A model generated the notes under the pieces. It had not been told where the DNA came from, did no database searches, and saw only the letters and a program-made list of their open reading frames with translations. Both the position numbers and the translations under genes were made by a program. 64,000 nucleotides of DNA from Allomesorhizobium camelthorni (GTDB taxonomy: Bacteria; Pseudomonadota; Alphaproteobacteria; Rhizobiales; Rhizobiaceae), in contig NZ_JAAKZF010000003.1 in NCBI RefSeq assembly GCF_011045125.1, forward strand, positions 1-64,000. Direction: 5' to 3'. Position 1 is the stretch's first letter; the number at the start of each line of letters is the position of its first letter. This document shows, one piece after another, positions 54,232 to 63,098 of this stretch.

Positions 54232-55493
54232 GATATGGTTCCCTTTTCCATCAGAATGGCGAGCGCGTTGACTTCCTCGATGCTGTGGATCTGCCGCCGG
54301 TTGACCACGAGTTGGCGGCCGAACTTCAGCACCTTTGCCTCGCAGTTAGCGCGCAGATCCTGATCAGCAATGGTCTCGAAATCCGCATTGTGCGCCAAGC
54401 CCAGAATGCGCCGGTGGATCTCGATACCGGCGAAGCCCAGCATGTCCGTCCAGATGGAATGCAGCATCTGTTCGAGCGCCTGTTCCGCGCCGAGTTGGTC
54501 GCCCTGATCCTCGAAAAGGCTTTTCTGATAGAGGATGCCGGTCCGCTCCGTGCGCCAGAGATGCGAAAACTCCTTGCGGAATATCGACCATGTATCGACG
54601 ATCACATCGATGAGATAGACGCGCGTGGTGGCGCGGTCGCCGTCGTGCTCGTGGCCGCGCTGGGAGAAGAACGCCATCCAGAAATTGGCGAGCAGCATTC
54701 CGACGTCGAAGGCCATCGGGCCGTAGAAGGCGAATTCCGGATCGATCATCCGCGTTTCGGCCTCGGTCACCATGATCGAGCCGGAATGCAGGTCGCCGTG
54801 AAGCAGCGTCTCGGCATTGGCTGCGAACAGATGCTTCATGCGCTGCGCCTCGACCTTCAAGTCGCGGTCCGCGCGCAGTTCGGCGACCAGCCCGTCGAGC
54901 TGCGGCGAGGTGTGGCGGTTCATCTTCGCGTCGAAATAGGGATCGGAAAACACCAGGTTTTCGGTGATGTCGCAGAGCTCGACATTGTCGGCGAACAGCG
55001 CCAGATCGGCCTTGCGCTCCTTGGTCGGCATGGAGAGGTCGGAGCCCCGGAACAGCGTGCGCGCCATGAACAGGCCGATGTCGGTGGCGATGTTCGGCAG
55101 CTGCCGGCCTTCGATCAGCGCCTTGCGCAGGATGACGTGCGGCGACAGATATTCCATGACGATGAGCGCCTGCCCCTCGTCGAAATGGTAGATTTCGGGC
55201 ACTGAGCCCGGCGCCCTCGCCTGCTGGCGCGTCAGTGCGTGATATTCGAAGAAGGAGCGCTTCAAGGGCAGCGGCCAGCTGTCGCCGACAAGGCGAACAT
55301 AGGGCAGCGCCTGCTTGACGACGGCCGCGCCCTTCTCGCCCTCGACGATGAAGACCAGGTTCAGATTGCCGTCGCCGACCTCGCGTACTTTCCACGCCGA
55401 GGCGTTTTCGCCGATCCGCGACGTCAGCGCCGCGGTCCGGCCCAGCCTCGCGGCCAGCGTTTCGACCGACAATGCTTCGAACGGTCCGCTCAT
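54228..55493 (-). CDS. mtnK: S-methyl-5-thioribose kinase
   Basis: A 421-residue kinase of the aminoglycoside-phosphotransferase-like fold: [13 protein letters not shown] (nucleotide loop), catalytic [12 protein letters not shown] and [12 protein letters not shown]. It phosphorylates 5-methylthioribose. The ATG at 55493 with GGAG 5 bp upstream gives the usual length; the frame extends to 55595 without a better start. It is divergent from an ABC transporter whose likely cargo is methylthioribose. Confidence 0.92.
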   Translation of the reverse strand: MSGPFEALSVETLAARLGRTAALTSRIGENASAWKVREVGDGNLNLVFIVEGEKGAAVVKQALPYVRLVGDSWPLPLKRSFFEYHALTRQQARAPGSVPEIYHFDEGQALIVMEYLSPHVILRKALIEGRQLPNIATDIGLFMARTLFRGSDLSMPTKERKADLALFADNVELCDITENLVFSDPYFDAKMNRHTSPQLDGLVAELRADRDLKVEAQRMKHLFAANAETLLHGDLHSGSIMVTEAETRMIDPEFAFYGPMAFDVGMLLANFWMAFFSQRGHEHDGDRATTRVYLIDVIVDTWSIFRKEFSHLWRTERTGILYQKSLFEDQGDQLGAEQALEQMLHSIWTDMLGFAGIEIHRRILGLAHNADFETIADQDLRANCEAKVLKFGRQLVVNRRQIHSIEEVNALAILMEKGTIS

Positions 55494-55576
55494 CGTCACT
55501 CCGGCCTCCCCCGCTTGCATGTTCCCATCATAATGGAGCAATGGCGACTGGTCCAAACTAGGAACCGCTCTGGCAA

Positions 55577-55595
55577 TTGTCAATCGTGTTGACAA
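55577..55595. promoter_or_regulatory. Palindromic operator in the mtnK-ABC transporter divergent region
   Basis: TTGTCAA-tcgtg-TTGACAA: perfect 7-bp arms with a 5-bp spacer. The right arm doubles as a TTGACA -35 hexamer (55589-55594) for the transporter, with TAGCGT 17 bp later. A repressor bound here could silence both directions. Confidence 0.6.
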
Positions 55596-55636
55596 ATGCC
55601 GACATTGTTCATAGCGTTGAGGTCAGGGAGGAAGGC

Positions 55637-57148
55637 ATGGTTGAAAATGCCGTGTTCCGCGTGGAGGGGCTCAGGAAATCCTTTGGCCGGATTGAGGTGC
55701 TTGGCGGCGTCTCTCTCGACCTGCATGCGGGCGAAGTGACCGTGCTGATGGGCGCAAACGGCGCCGGCAAATCCACCCTCGTCAAGATCATCAGCGGCGT
55801 CTATGCCCGCGACGGCGGTGCAATGCAGCTGGGCGGCAAGGATTTCGCCCCGGCTACGCCTGCAGAGGCGATACGGTCCGGCGTTGTTACCGTGCACCAG
55901 AACATCAATGACGGCGTCGTCGCCGACCTCGATGTCGCCACCAACCTTACGCTCGACCGGCTGAGCGGAAGCGGTGCGCCGGCATTTTTCAATCCGCGCC
56001 GCGTCCGCCGCGAGGCGAAGATCGTGGCCGACCGTATGGGCCTGGCCATCGACCTCAGATCGCGGATCAATGATCTCTCGCTCGCCGATCGCCAGATGGT
56101 GGCGATAGCGCGCGCCATGGCGCACGAGCCGAAAGTGCTGATCCTCGATGAGCCGACTTCCTCGCTATCGAGCGCTGAGGCCACGCGGCTCTTCGCCGTC
56201 ATCGACCGGCTGCGCGGACACGGCGTCGCGATCCTCTACATCTCGCACCGCATGTCCGACATCCGCAGGCTGGCTGACCGGATCGTCTCGATGCGCGACG
56301 GAAAAATCAGCGGCGTCTTCGAGGATAAGCCGCTCGACTATGAAGGCGCGGTCAACGCCATGCTCGGCCGCAGGATCCATCTCGACCGGATCGTCGTCAA
56401 CGAGGCGGCAAAGACGGTTCTGGCCGTCAACGCCCTGCGCATCGCCGAGGGCGCGCGCCCGATCTCGCTGACGCTCGGCGCCGGCGAAGTCGTTGCCGTC
56501 ACCGGTCTTGTTGGCGTCGGCAAGACGGCCCTGGCCGAGACCCTGTTCGGCACACGAGCGCCGCTCTCGGGTACGATGGTGCTGAACGGCAGGCGCTATG
56601 CGCCGGCATCGCCGGGCGAAGCGATCGCCGCCGGCGTCTTTCTGGTCGCCAAGGATCGCGGCGACAACGGCATCGTTCAGGATTTCAACATCTACGAGAA
56701 TATCAGCCTGCCGTTCCTGAAGCGGCTTTCGGGTCTCGGCGTGCTTAAGCGCAACGTCGAGCGCGCCACCGCGCGGCGGCAGATCGGCGAACTCGGCATC
56801 GTCTGCCGAACCGAACGTGACGAGATGGGAACGCTGTCGGGAGGCAATCAGCAGAAGGTGATGGTGGCGCGCTGGATGTCGCAGCCGGCCAGCCTCTTCA
56901 TCCTCGACGAACCCTTCCAGGGCGTTGATATTTCGGCCAGGCGCGACATCGCCACAAAACTGCGGGCAAGTTCCAGCGGGCGGGCGACGCTGATCTTCGT
57001 GACCGAACTCGACGAGGCGCTGGAGACGGCGGACCGCATATTGGTGATGTCCGAGCACACCATCGTCGGCGAGCATCGCAACGCTGACATCGACATGGAC
57101 CGGCTGCTCGCCGAAGTGGCGGGCCAGCCGCTGCGCGGCGCGGCGTGA
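55637..57148 (+). CDS. Sugar-type ABC transporter ATP-binding protein (two ABC domains)
   Basis: A 503-residue RbsA/XylG-type ATPase with two nucleotide-binding halves. The first has Walker A GANGAGKST, signature LSLADRQMVAIARAM and Walker B ILDEPTS. The second has a degenerate Walker A GLVGVGKTA and LSGGNQQKVMVARWM. Such ATPases serve monosaccharide importers. The ATG at 55637 follows GGGAGGAAGG. The divergent mtnK and mtnA suggest 5-methylthioribose as ligand, by inference. Confidence 0.9.
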   Translation: MVENAVFRVEGLRKSFGRIEVLGGVSLDLHAGEVTVLMGANGAGKSTLVKIISGVYARDGGAMQLGGKDFAPATPAEAIRSGVVTVHQNINDGVVADLDVATNLTLDRLSGSGAPAFFNPRRVRREAKIVADRMGLAIDLRSRINDLSLADRQMVAIARAMAHEPKVLILDEPTSSLSSAEATRLFAVIDRLRGHGVAILYISHRMSDIRRLADRIVSMRDGKISGVFEDKPLDYEGAVNAMLGRRIHLDRIVVNEAAKTVLAVNALRIAEGARPISLTLGAGEVVAVTGLVGVGKTALAETLFGTRAPLSGTMVLNGRRYAPASPGEAIAAGVFLVAKDRGDNGIVQDFNIYENISLPFLKRLSGLGVLKRNVERATARRQIGELGIVCRTERDEMGTLSGGNQQKVMVARWMSQPASLFILDEPFQGVDISARRDIATKLRASSSGRATLIFVTELDEALETADRILVMSEHTIVGEHRNADIDMDRLLAEVAGQPLRGAA

Positions 57149-57170
57149 TTTTTGGTGAGGCAGGATCAAA

Positions 57171-58228
57171 TTGAGCGACAAAGGGCATGAACTTGCATTG
57201 CGTGACAGCGGCCGCGCGGCTCGAAGGGATCGAATGACCCTGCGCGACCTTGCCATCCGCTACGGTTTTCTGATCCTTCTTTTCGGGTTGATCGCCTATT
57301 TCGCGGTTTCGGCCGACGGCTTTGCCTCGCCGCAAAGCGCCGTCTTCATTTCCAGTCCGTGGCAATCACCGGCATATTGGCGCTCGGTGTCACCGCCACG
57401 CTCGTCGTCGGCGGCTTCGACCTGTCGATCGGCTCGGTTGCGACCAGCGCCATGATGGCCGCCGCCTATGTGATGGTGGTGCTGGAGCAGAACGCCATGG
57501 TGGCGGTCGCTGCTTGCCTGCTGATCGGAGTGGTCGTCGGGCTGATCAACGGCTTCCTGATCGTCTATATGCGCATGCCCGATCTCCTGGCCACGCTCGG
57601 CATGATGTTCCTGCTGGTCGGCCTGCAGCGCATTCCGACGGAAGGCCGCTCAATCGCCACCGGCATGACCATGCCGGACGGTTCGGTCGCGACCGGCAAG
57701 TTCGGCGCCAATTTCCTGGCCCTCGGCCGCCACCGCTTCGATTTCTTCATCGACAATCTGCTGCCGGTATCGGTCGTGGTTCTCCTGGTGTTGGCCCTGC
57801 TGATCTGGTTCTTCCTCGAATATACGCGTTTCGGCCGCATGATGTATGCGGTCGGCAGCAATCCGAGGGCGGCGGAACTGGCCGGCGCGCCGGTCAAGGC
57901 ATACAAGATCTGGGCCTACGTCATTTCGGGAGTTTTCGCCTCCATCGGCGGCATACTTCTCGCTGCCCGGCTTGGACGCGGCGACATTGCCTCGGGTAAC
58001 AATCTGCTTCTGGATTCCGTCGCTGCGGCGCTCATCGGCTTCGCGGTTCTAGGGGCCGCCAAGCCGAACGCCTTCGGCACCGCGATCGGCGCGCTCTTCG
58101 TCGGCGTGCTGCTGCAGGGGCTGACGATGATGAACGCGCCCTATTACACGCAGGACTTCATCAAGGGCGCCGTCCTTGTTGTCGCCCTGGTTTTTACCTT
58201 CGCCCTGTCCAACCGGGGCAGAGCCTAG
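57171..58228 (+). pseudogene. Sugar ABC transporter permease, disrupted by a one-base frameshift near 57350
   Basis: A ribose/xylose-type permease is split between two frames. The first frame (from TTG 57171 or ATG 57234) encodes TM1, IRYGFLILLFGLIAYFAVSA, and continues GFASPQSAVF. The second (from about 57349 to 58228) encodes VAITGILALGVTATLVVGG onward, with the remaining seven or so helices and a normal C-terminus. The sequence TTCATTTCCAG at 57344-57354 would rejoin the two with one extra T (ATTTTCC). This may be a recent mutation, a sequencing error, or slippage at the T-run. The flanking ATPase and binding protein are intact. Confidence 0.8.
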
Positions 58229-58260
58229 AAAATATTGTCGGATCAACGGAGGAGACGGGA

Positions 58261-59313
58261 ATGAACATTACACGCAGAATTCTGGGCAAGATGGCGCTGG
58301 GCCTGGCCGGCGCGACGATGCTGATGCAGGCGCCGGCGCTGGCGCAGGACAAGCCGGCACCGTTCGACAATCCCGGCGAGGTCAAGATCGCGCTTGTGCG
58401 CTATCTCTCGACCGGCGACTTCTTCCAGGCCTATTTGTCGGGCGTCGAGGCGCAGGCCAAGGCGCTCGGGGTCGATCTGCGGGTTCTCGACAGCCGGCAG
58501 GATGCGGCCCTCCAGGCCGACATGGTCGACCAGGCGATCGCGCTCGGCGTCGACGGCATCATCATCCAGCACGGCCTGACTGAATCCATGAAGGAAGCCG
58601 CACAACGCGCTGTAGATGCGGGCATTAAGGTCGTCGCCTTCGACGTCAATGTCGAGAACGACAAGATCCCGCAGATCGAACAGTCCGACCGCGACCTCGC
58701 CCGCCTCGCGCTCGAGCAGGCGATCAAGGACAATGGCGAAAGCTGGAAGGCCGGCTACGTCTATGTCGCGGGCATCGCGCCGCTCGACCGCCGCGACGAG
58801 ACCTGGAGGGAGTTCAAGGCGAAATATTCGGGCATCAATGAGGCGGCGATGTTCGGCACGCTGGACAATCCGATCGCCAATTCGGTCGCCAACCAGGCAC
58901 GCTCGGTGCTCTCGGCCAATCCCGACATCAAGGTGATGTTCGCGCCTTACGACGAATTCGCCAAGGGCGTGAAGATCGCCATCGACGAAGCCGGGCTCTC
59001 TTCCGACATCAAGATCTATTCTGCGGATATCTCGACCTCGGACATCGCGGCGATGCGCGAGCCTGGCAGCGCCTGGGCGGCTACCGCCGCCACCAATCCG
59101 GCCGTGGTCGGCCAGGTTTCGGTGCGCGCGCTCGCCATGCTGCTGGCCGGCGAAGATCCGGGCAGACAAGTGATCGTACCGCCGACGCTGATCACCCAGG
59201 CGCAGTTGAACGAGAACGATATCAAGAACATGGAAGAGCTTTCGGCGAAACTGCCGCAATTTGCTCATGCCGATGTCGCGGTGCCTGCCTGGATGCCGCT
59301 GCCGGCTAAGTAA
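58261..59313 (+). CDS. Sugar ABC transporter substrate-binding protein
   Basis: A 350-residue periplasmic-binding protein of the RbsB/RhaS type: signal peptide (cleavage near ALA, residue 28), VKIALVRYLSTGDFFQAYLSG, GVDGIIIQHGL, KVVAFDVNVEN and MFAPYDEFAKG. It captures a sugar, possibly 5-methylthioribose, for the transporter encoded just upstream. A strong terminator follows at 59338. Confidence 0.9.
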   Translation: MNITRRILGKMALGLAGATMLMQAPALAQDKPAPFDNPGEVKIALVRYLSTGDFFQAYLSGVEAQAKALGVDLRVLDSRQDAALQADMVDQAIALGVDGIIIQHGLTESMKEAAQRAVDAGIKVVAFDVNVENDKIPQIEQSDRDLARLALEQAIKDNGESWKAGYVYVAGIAPLDRRDETWREFKAKYSGINEAAMFGTLDNPIANSVANQARSVLSANPDIKVMFAPYDEFAKGVKIAIDEAGLSSDIKIYSADISTSDIAAMREPGSAWAATAATNPAVVGQVSVRALAMLLAGEDPGRQVIVPPTLITQAQLNENDIKNMEELSAKLPQFAHADVAVPAWMPLPAK

Positions 59314-59337
59314 GGTTCTCGGCCATACGGAACGCGA

Positions 59338-59366
59338 AAGGGCGGCTCGCGAGCCGCCCTTCTTTT
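59338..59366 (+). terminator. Intrinsic terminator after the sugar ABC operon
   Basis: AAGGGCGGCTCG (59338-59349) and CGAGCCGCCCTT (59350-59361) form a perfect 12-bp palindrome followed by CTTTT (59362-59366). It closes the transporter operon before higBA. Confidence 0.9.
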
Positions 59367-59372
59367 CGCCCA

Positions 59373-59401
59373 TTGACAACCGTACGGTAAAGCCGTACGA
59401 A
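59373..59401 (+). promoter_or_regulatory. Promoter and autorepressor site of higBA
   Basis: TTGACA at 59373-59378 and TACGAA at 59396-59401 are spaced 17 bp. Between and overlapping them is the inverted repeat CGTACGG (59381-59387) - TAAAG - CCGTACG (59393-59399), where HigA should bind. The -10 lies only 9 bp before the higB ATG. Confidence 0.75.
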
Positions 59402-59410
59402 TTCAGCAGT

Positions 59411-59695
59411 ATGAAGATCCGAAGCGTGCGCCATCGAGGTTTGAAACGCTTCATCGAAGACGATGACGGCCGTGGCATCAAGCCCGAGCTAATCAATCGA
59501 GCCCGCAATGTCCTGGCAGTTTTGATTTCGGCACAGGACATGGATGAGGTCAGCGGGCCGCCGGGATGGCGCATTCATAAATTGACCGGCGACCGTGCAG
59601 GAACCTGGAGCATTTCGGTATCCGGCAATTGGCGGATCACATTTGATCTGGACGGCGCTGAAATTGTGAATCTTGACATCGAGGATTACCACTGA
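59411..59695 (+). CDS. higB: HigB-type toxin (RelE/ParE superfamily)
   Basis: A 94-residue toxin: KIRSVRHRGLKRFIEDDDG, PGWRIHKLTGDRAGTWSISV and NWRITFDLDG, the HigB core. Family members are ribosome-dependent mRNA interferases. The start ATG at 59411 is very near the predicted transcription start, with no Shine-Dalgarno in between. The stop overlaps the higA start by one base (TGATG). Confidence 0.92.
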   Translation: MKIRSVRHRGLKRFIEDDDGRGIKPELINRARNVLAVLISAQDMDEVSGPPGWRIHKLTGDRAGTWSISVSGNWRITFDLDGAEIVNLDIEDYH

Positions 59696-60003
59696 TGAGC
59701 GGCGATGCAGAAAGAGTTGGCATGAAGCCGCCCCACCCGGGCGCGTTTATCCGCGAAGAAATTCTTGAGCCCCTAGATCTGTCGGTCGCACGGGCCGCCG
59801 AAGTCCTCGGCGTGCGCCGCGCCACCCTTTCCGACCTCGTCAACGGCCATTCCGGCCTGTCGCCCGAAATGGCTCTCCGGGTCGAGAAGGCGTTCGGCGT
59901 CAAAATGGATATGCTTTTGCGTATGCAGGCATGGTACGACGCGTGTGCAATGCGTGCGCGCACCGATCAAATCCCGGTGCAGCGGTTCAGTCCTCAGACT
60001 TGA
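59695..60003 (+). CDS. higA: HigA-type antitoxin
   Basis: A 102-residue XRE-family antitoxin: PPHPGAFIREEILEPLDLSV, then the helix-turn-helix AAEVLGVRRATLSDLVNGHS and LSPEMALRVEKAFGVKMDML. It neutralises HigB and represses the operon through the palindrome at 59381-59399. It is convergent with cobO. Confidence 0.93.
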   Translation: MSGDAERVGMKPPHPGAFIREEILEPLDLSVARAAEVLGVRRATLSDLVNGHSGLSPEMALRVEKAFGVKMDMLLRMQAWYDACAMRARTDQIPVQRFSPQT

Positions 60004-60011
60004 ACGCACCC

Positions 60012-60026
60012 GCGGGCGAAGCCCGC
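60012..60026. terminator. Hairpin between convergent higA and cobO
   Basis: GCGGGC-gaa-GCCCGC in the 27-bp gap between convergent genes. Short stem, no T-run. Confidence 0.45.
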
Positions 60027-60030
60027 CGCG

Positions 60031-60648
60031 CTAGAATTCGATGCCCTGCTGCGCTTTCACTCCGGCCGAGAAATGGTGCTTCACCGCGCCCATTTCGGTG
60101 ACGAGGTCGGCGGCTTCGATGAGCGCAGGCTTGGCATTGCGGCCGGTGACGACGACATGCAGCCCCTCGCGGCGGTTCTTCAACGCTTCGACCACCATGT
60201 CGAGATCGAGATAATCGTAGCGCAGCGCGATGTTCAGTTCGTCTAGTATGACGAGGCTGATCGACGGGTCGGCCATCAGTTCGGCGGCCTTAGCCCATGC
60301 CGCTTCGGCGGCGGCGACATCGCGCTTGATATCCTGTGTCTCCCAGGTAAACCCCTCACCCATCGTATGCCAGACGACGCGGTCGCCGAACGCCGCGAAC
60401 GCGTCCTTCTCGCCGGTGTGCCACGCGCCCTTGACGAACTGCACGACGCCGACGCGGCGACCGTAGCCGATCATGCGCAGCGCCAGCCCGAAGGCCGCCG
60501 TGGTCTTGCCCTTGCCTGGCCCGGTGTTGACGATCAGCAGGCCCTTTTCGACGGTCTTGCCGGCAACCTCCGCGTCCTGGACCGCCTTGCGCTTGGCCAT
60601 CTTGGCCTTGTGCTTCTCGGCAGTTTGTTCGTCGATCGTCTTCATCAT
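60031..60648 (-). CDS. cobO: Cob(I)yrinic acid a,c-diamide adenosyltransferase
   Basis: A 205-residue CobO/BtuR-type enzyme with P-loop NTGPGKGKTTAAFGLALR (from about residue 37), WHTMGEGFTWETQDIKRD and LVILDELNIALRYDYLD. It attaches the adenosyl group to cobalt in cobalamin synthesis. It overlaps cobU by 4 bp and ends the riboswitch-controlled operon. Confidence 0.94.
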   Translation of the reverse strand: MMKTIDEQTAEKHKAKMAKRKAVQDAEVAGKTVEKGLLIVNTGPGKGKTTAAFGLALRMIGYGRRVGVVQFVKGAWHTGEKDAFAAFGDRVVWHTMGEGFTWETQDIKRDVAAAEAAWAKAAELMADPSISLVILDELNIALRYDYLDLDMVVEALKNRREGLHVVVTGRNAKPALIEAADLVTEMGAVKHHFSAGVKAQQGIEF

Positions 60649-61160
60649 TTCACCTGCAGCGGCAGCCCCGCCACCATGAACAGCACGCGGCCGGCCTTTG
60701 CCGCGATCCTCTGGTTGAGCCGCCCGGCGGCGTCGCGGAATTTTCGCGCCAGGGCATTGTCGGGCACGATGCCCAGGCCGACCTCATTGGCGACGACGAC
60801 CCAGTTTCCGCGCGGTTTAGCGAGGATTTCAACCAGCTTCTCCGACTCCGCTTCGACGTCATGATCAGCTAGCAGATGGTTCGACAGCCAGAGCGTCAGA
60901 CAGTCTATCAGCAGGGGCCGCCCGTCCGGCACCCCGGCAATGGCCTCGATAAGATCGAGCGGCGCATCGATCGCCTGCCAGCCATCTCCGCGCCGCGCGC
61001 GGTGCAGCGCAATGCGCTCGGTCATCTCGTCGTCGTAAGCCTGCGCCGTCGCGATATAGGTCCAGGGCGCTGGGGCTGCCGTGACCAGCCTCTCGGCATG
61101 CGCGCTCTTGCCGGAGCGCGCACCGCCGAGAAGCAAGGTCAGTGAGTTGCCGTCACGCAA
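60645..61160 (-). CDS. cobU: Adenosylcobinamide kinase/guanylyltransferase
   Basis: A CobU/CobP-type enzyme of about 171 residues with LTLLLGGARSGKSAHAERLV (P-loop at the N-terminus), LLIDCLTLWLSN and VVVANEVGLGIVP. It phosphorylates and guanylylates adenosylcobinamide. The start is uncertain: TTG 61160 is used; GTG 61211 would add 17 residues read from within cbtA and is less likely. Confidence 0.9.
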   Translation of the reverse strand: MRDGNSLTLLLGGARSGKSAHAERLVTAAPAPWTYIATAQAYDDEMTERIALHRARRGDGWQAIDAPLDLIEAIAGVPDGRPLLIDCLTLWLSNHLLADHDVEAESEKLVEILAKPRGNWVVVANEVGLGIVPDNALARKFRDAAGRLNQRIAAKAGRVLFMVAGLPLQVK

Positions 61161-61920
61161 AACTGTCGCGCAGGCTGCCGGCCGACCGGGCGACCCTGGA
61201 GCGGATCGCACCGGCGACGCCGCCGAGCACCACCCAGAAAATCAAATTGGTGACCGTGGCGGCGACTACGTACTGATGGTGGAGATCGGCCGGGATCGGT
61301 GAATCATGGCTGACCGGCTGCGGCGCGCCGACAATGTGCGGCGCGACGATCAACGCGACGCCGACCAGCGACCAGACAACGCCGCTGCGAAACGCGATCA
61401 GGCCGAGGCCAACGGCTGTTGCAATCACGGTCGCGGTCCACCAGATCTGGCGGCCGCCGAGATCGGCAGCCGGCATGGCCGGCAGTTCCGGCGGCAGGCC
61501 GAGGCCCGGCGCCAGCGTGAACACGGCAAAACCTGCAAATCCCCAAAAGATGCCTTGGCGCCAACTGGCGATGCCGCCGAGAATTTCCGAAACAGCGACC
61601 AGGACGAGCGCAAAACCGATGGCGGTGACGATGTTGGCGAGCACCGTATAGGCAAGGCGCTCGAAACCGTCTGCCGGCGCCCAGGCTTCCCCATCGTGCT
61701 CGTGCGCAGGCGTCCCGGCATCGTGCGAATGAGGCGCGGCGGCTTCCGTTCCGGTCGCCGGATCAGTGGCGGCATGGTCGTGGCCGCCGCCAGCGTTTTC
61801 GAAGGTCTCGGCCTTCTTGATCAGCGGGACTGTGGCGTAGGTCTGCATCGCGGCCATAACGATGCCCGCCAATAGCCCGGTGAGCGCCGCGACGAACACG
61901 ACGTTGCGAAAAATGGTCAT
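61153..61920 (-). CDS. cbtA: Cobalt transporter subunit CbtA
   Basis: A 255-residue membrane protein with five to six helices and a His-rich periplasmic loop (GGGHDHAATD, AAPHSHDAGTPAHEHDGE). CbtA with CbtB is a predicted cobalt importer regulated by B12 riboswitches. It lies 12 bp after cbtB in the same operon. Confidence 0.93.
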   Translation of the reverse strand: MTIFRNVVFVAALTGLLAGIVMAAMQTYATVPLIKKAETFENAGGGHDHAATDPATGTEAAAPHSHDAGTPAHEHDGEAWAPADGFERLAYTVLANIVTAIGFALVLVAVSEILGGIASWRQGIFWGFAGFAVFTLAPGLGLPPELPAMPAADLGGRQIWWTATVIATAVGLGLIAFRSGVVWSLVGVALIVAPHIVGAPQPVSHDSPIPADLHHQYVVAATVTNLIFWVVLGGVAGAIRSRVARSAGSLRDSFA

Positions 61921-61932
61921 GTCAGCAATCTC

Positions 61933-62112
61933 TCAGTGGCAGGGAAACGCCATCGAATGGCGATAGTCGTGGGCGGCATTGTGAACCACGTCCATCTGCG
62001 AGAAGCCCGCGAAGCCGACGATGAAGACGCCGAGCAATGCGGCGAAGCTGAGCTGGACGACGCGCGATGCAGCCGACGTCGAAGCGCCGAGAGAAGAAAT
62101 TGCTGTGTTCAT
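61933..62112 (-). CDS. cbtB: Cobalt transporter subunit CbtB
   Basis: A 59-residue single-helix protein (VVQLSFAALLGVFIVGFAGF) with a C-terminal His motif (VVHNAAHDYRHSMAFPCH). The ATG at 62112 with AAGGA 8 bp upstream is preferred to TTG 62118. First gene after the riboswitch. Confidence 0.92.
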   Translation of the reverse strand: MNTAISSLGASTSAASRVVQLSFAALLGVFIVGFAGFSQMDVVHNAAHDYRHSMAFPCH

Positions 62113-62163
62113 GATCAATGTCCTTTTCGCCCTCCACCCGAGGGCCTGTAGAGTGTCTGCGTC

Positions 62164-62322
62164 GCCGGCAGGTCTCCTGGCTTGCGGATCGCCGCCCTTC
62201 CCCGCCTTCCCGAAGAATTCTTCAGTGGCCTCTGGGGAGGGCTAGCCGCTTACAGTTGCGGGGGCAGCCGCGGCTTTGGGCATAAGCCCGCACCGCATTC
62301 CCTATTGATTCCTCGCGGAACC
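62164..62322 (-). ncRNA. Cobalamin riboswitch
   Basis: On the minus strand the conserved parts occur in order: GGTTCC (62322), GGGAATGCGGTG, GCCGCGGCTGCCCCCGCAAC with CTGTAAGCGG, the B12 box GGCCACTG, GGAAGGCGGGG, and the closing AGCCAGGAGACCTGCC near 62166-62181. It precedes cbtB by about 50 bp and should repress cbtB-cbtA-cobU-cobO when adenosylcobalamin is abundant. Confidence 0.93.
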
Positions 62323-62407
62323 GTCGACAGCGCGGATCATAAGCACAATCCAAAAATGCCGCAAACCAAATTCCCGGCGCTTCCGGGCGAAATACGTCGC
62401 AATCGCG

Positions 62408-63082
62408 CTAGCCGTTCTCGGTGATCAGTTCCGCAACCAATTTCTGCAGCCGCCACAAATGGCGGTCGTGGATGCCGCGTTCCTCGAGATGGCTGACGGT
62501 GTTGTAGAGATAGTCCGGTCCGGAGCCGAGATGGCCGCAGGCGCCGGCCAGCGCCCTGGCCACGGCCGCCTCGTCGAGCTTGCCGGCATAGGTGCGGCCG
62601 CCCCGGTTGACGACAAAGCCGAGCGCCGTCACCGGCCCTTCGGCCGTCTCCAGCTTCATCCAGTGCGGCCTGTAGGTCGACGGCTTGGCGGTCATCTCGC
62701 GCCGGAACAGTTTTGCGAAGCGTTCGCGCAGATCCCCATCGGGCAGCCTGTAGGCGACGCCGCGGCACTGGCCGCCGCGGTCGAGGCCCATCATCAGCCC
62801 CGGCCGGTCGAGTGTGCCGCGCCAGCGCGTCATCTTTATGCAGAAAGCCCGGTGCCAGCCGCGCGCCAGCGCCAGCCGCTCCTCTACATGCTCCAGTTCC
62901 GGCCTCCAGATCAGCGAGCCATAGGCGAACAGCCAGACCGGCTCGGCGTCGCTCAGACCTGCCAGGACGGTGTCAAGTATCGCCTCGTAATCCGTGTCAT
63001 CGAGATAGGCCAGACCCGGTTCGGGCCCTGGATCCTCGACCGCCCGATGGCAGCGCGCCACCAGCTCGGGCGTCAGCGACAT
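62408..63082 (-). CDS. ChaC-like gamma-glutamylcyclotransferase
   Basis: A 224-residue protein with the ChaC motif WLFAYGSLIWRPELEHVEE, RWRGTLDRPGLMMGLDRGG and the C-terminal DYLYNTVSHLEERGIHD. ChaC proteins release 5-oxoproline from glutathione. The start is ATG at 63082 (GAGAAG upstream); ATG 63097 is the alternative. It lies 16 bp after the aldo/keto reductase and may be co-transcribed. Confidence 0.9.
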   Translation of the reverse strand: MSLTPELVARCHRAVEDPGPEPGLAYLDDTDYEAILDTVLAGLSDAEPVWLFAYGSLIWRPELEHVEERLALARGWHRAFCIKMTRWRGTLDRPGLMMGLDRGGQCRGVAYRLPDGDLRERFAKLFRREMTAKPSTYRPHWMKLETAEGPVTALGFVVNRGGRTYAGKLDEAAVARALAGACGHLGSGPDYLYNTVSHLEERGIHDRHLWRLQKLVAELITENG

Positions 63083-63098
63083 TCTTCTCGGCGGCATA

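Noticed and set aside
57359-58228. Second half of the permease as an independent gene from GTG 57359
   Set aside because: Sugar permeases need the first helix encoded in the other frame, and the junction is exactly mid-protein; a frameshift explains it better.
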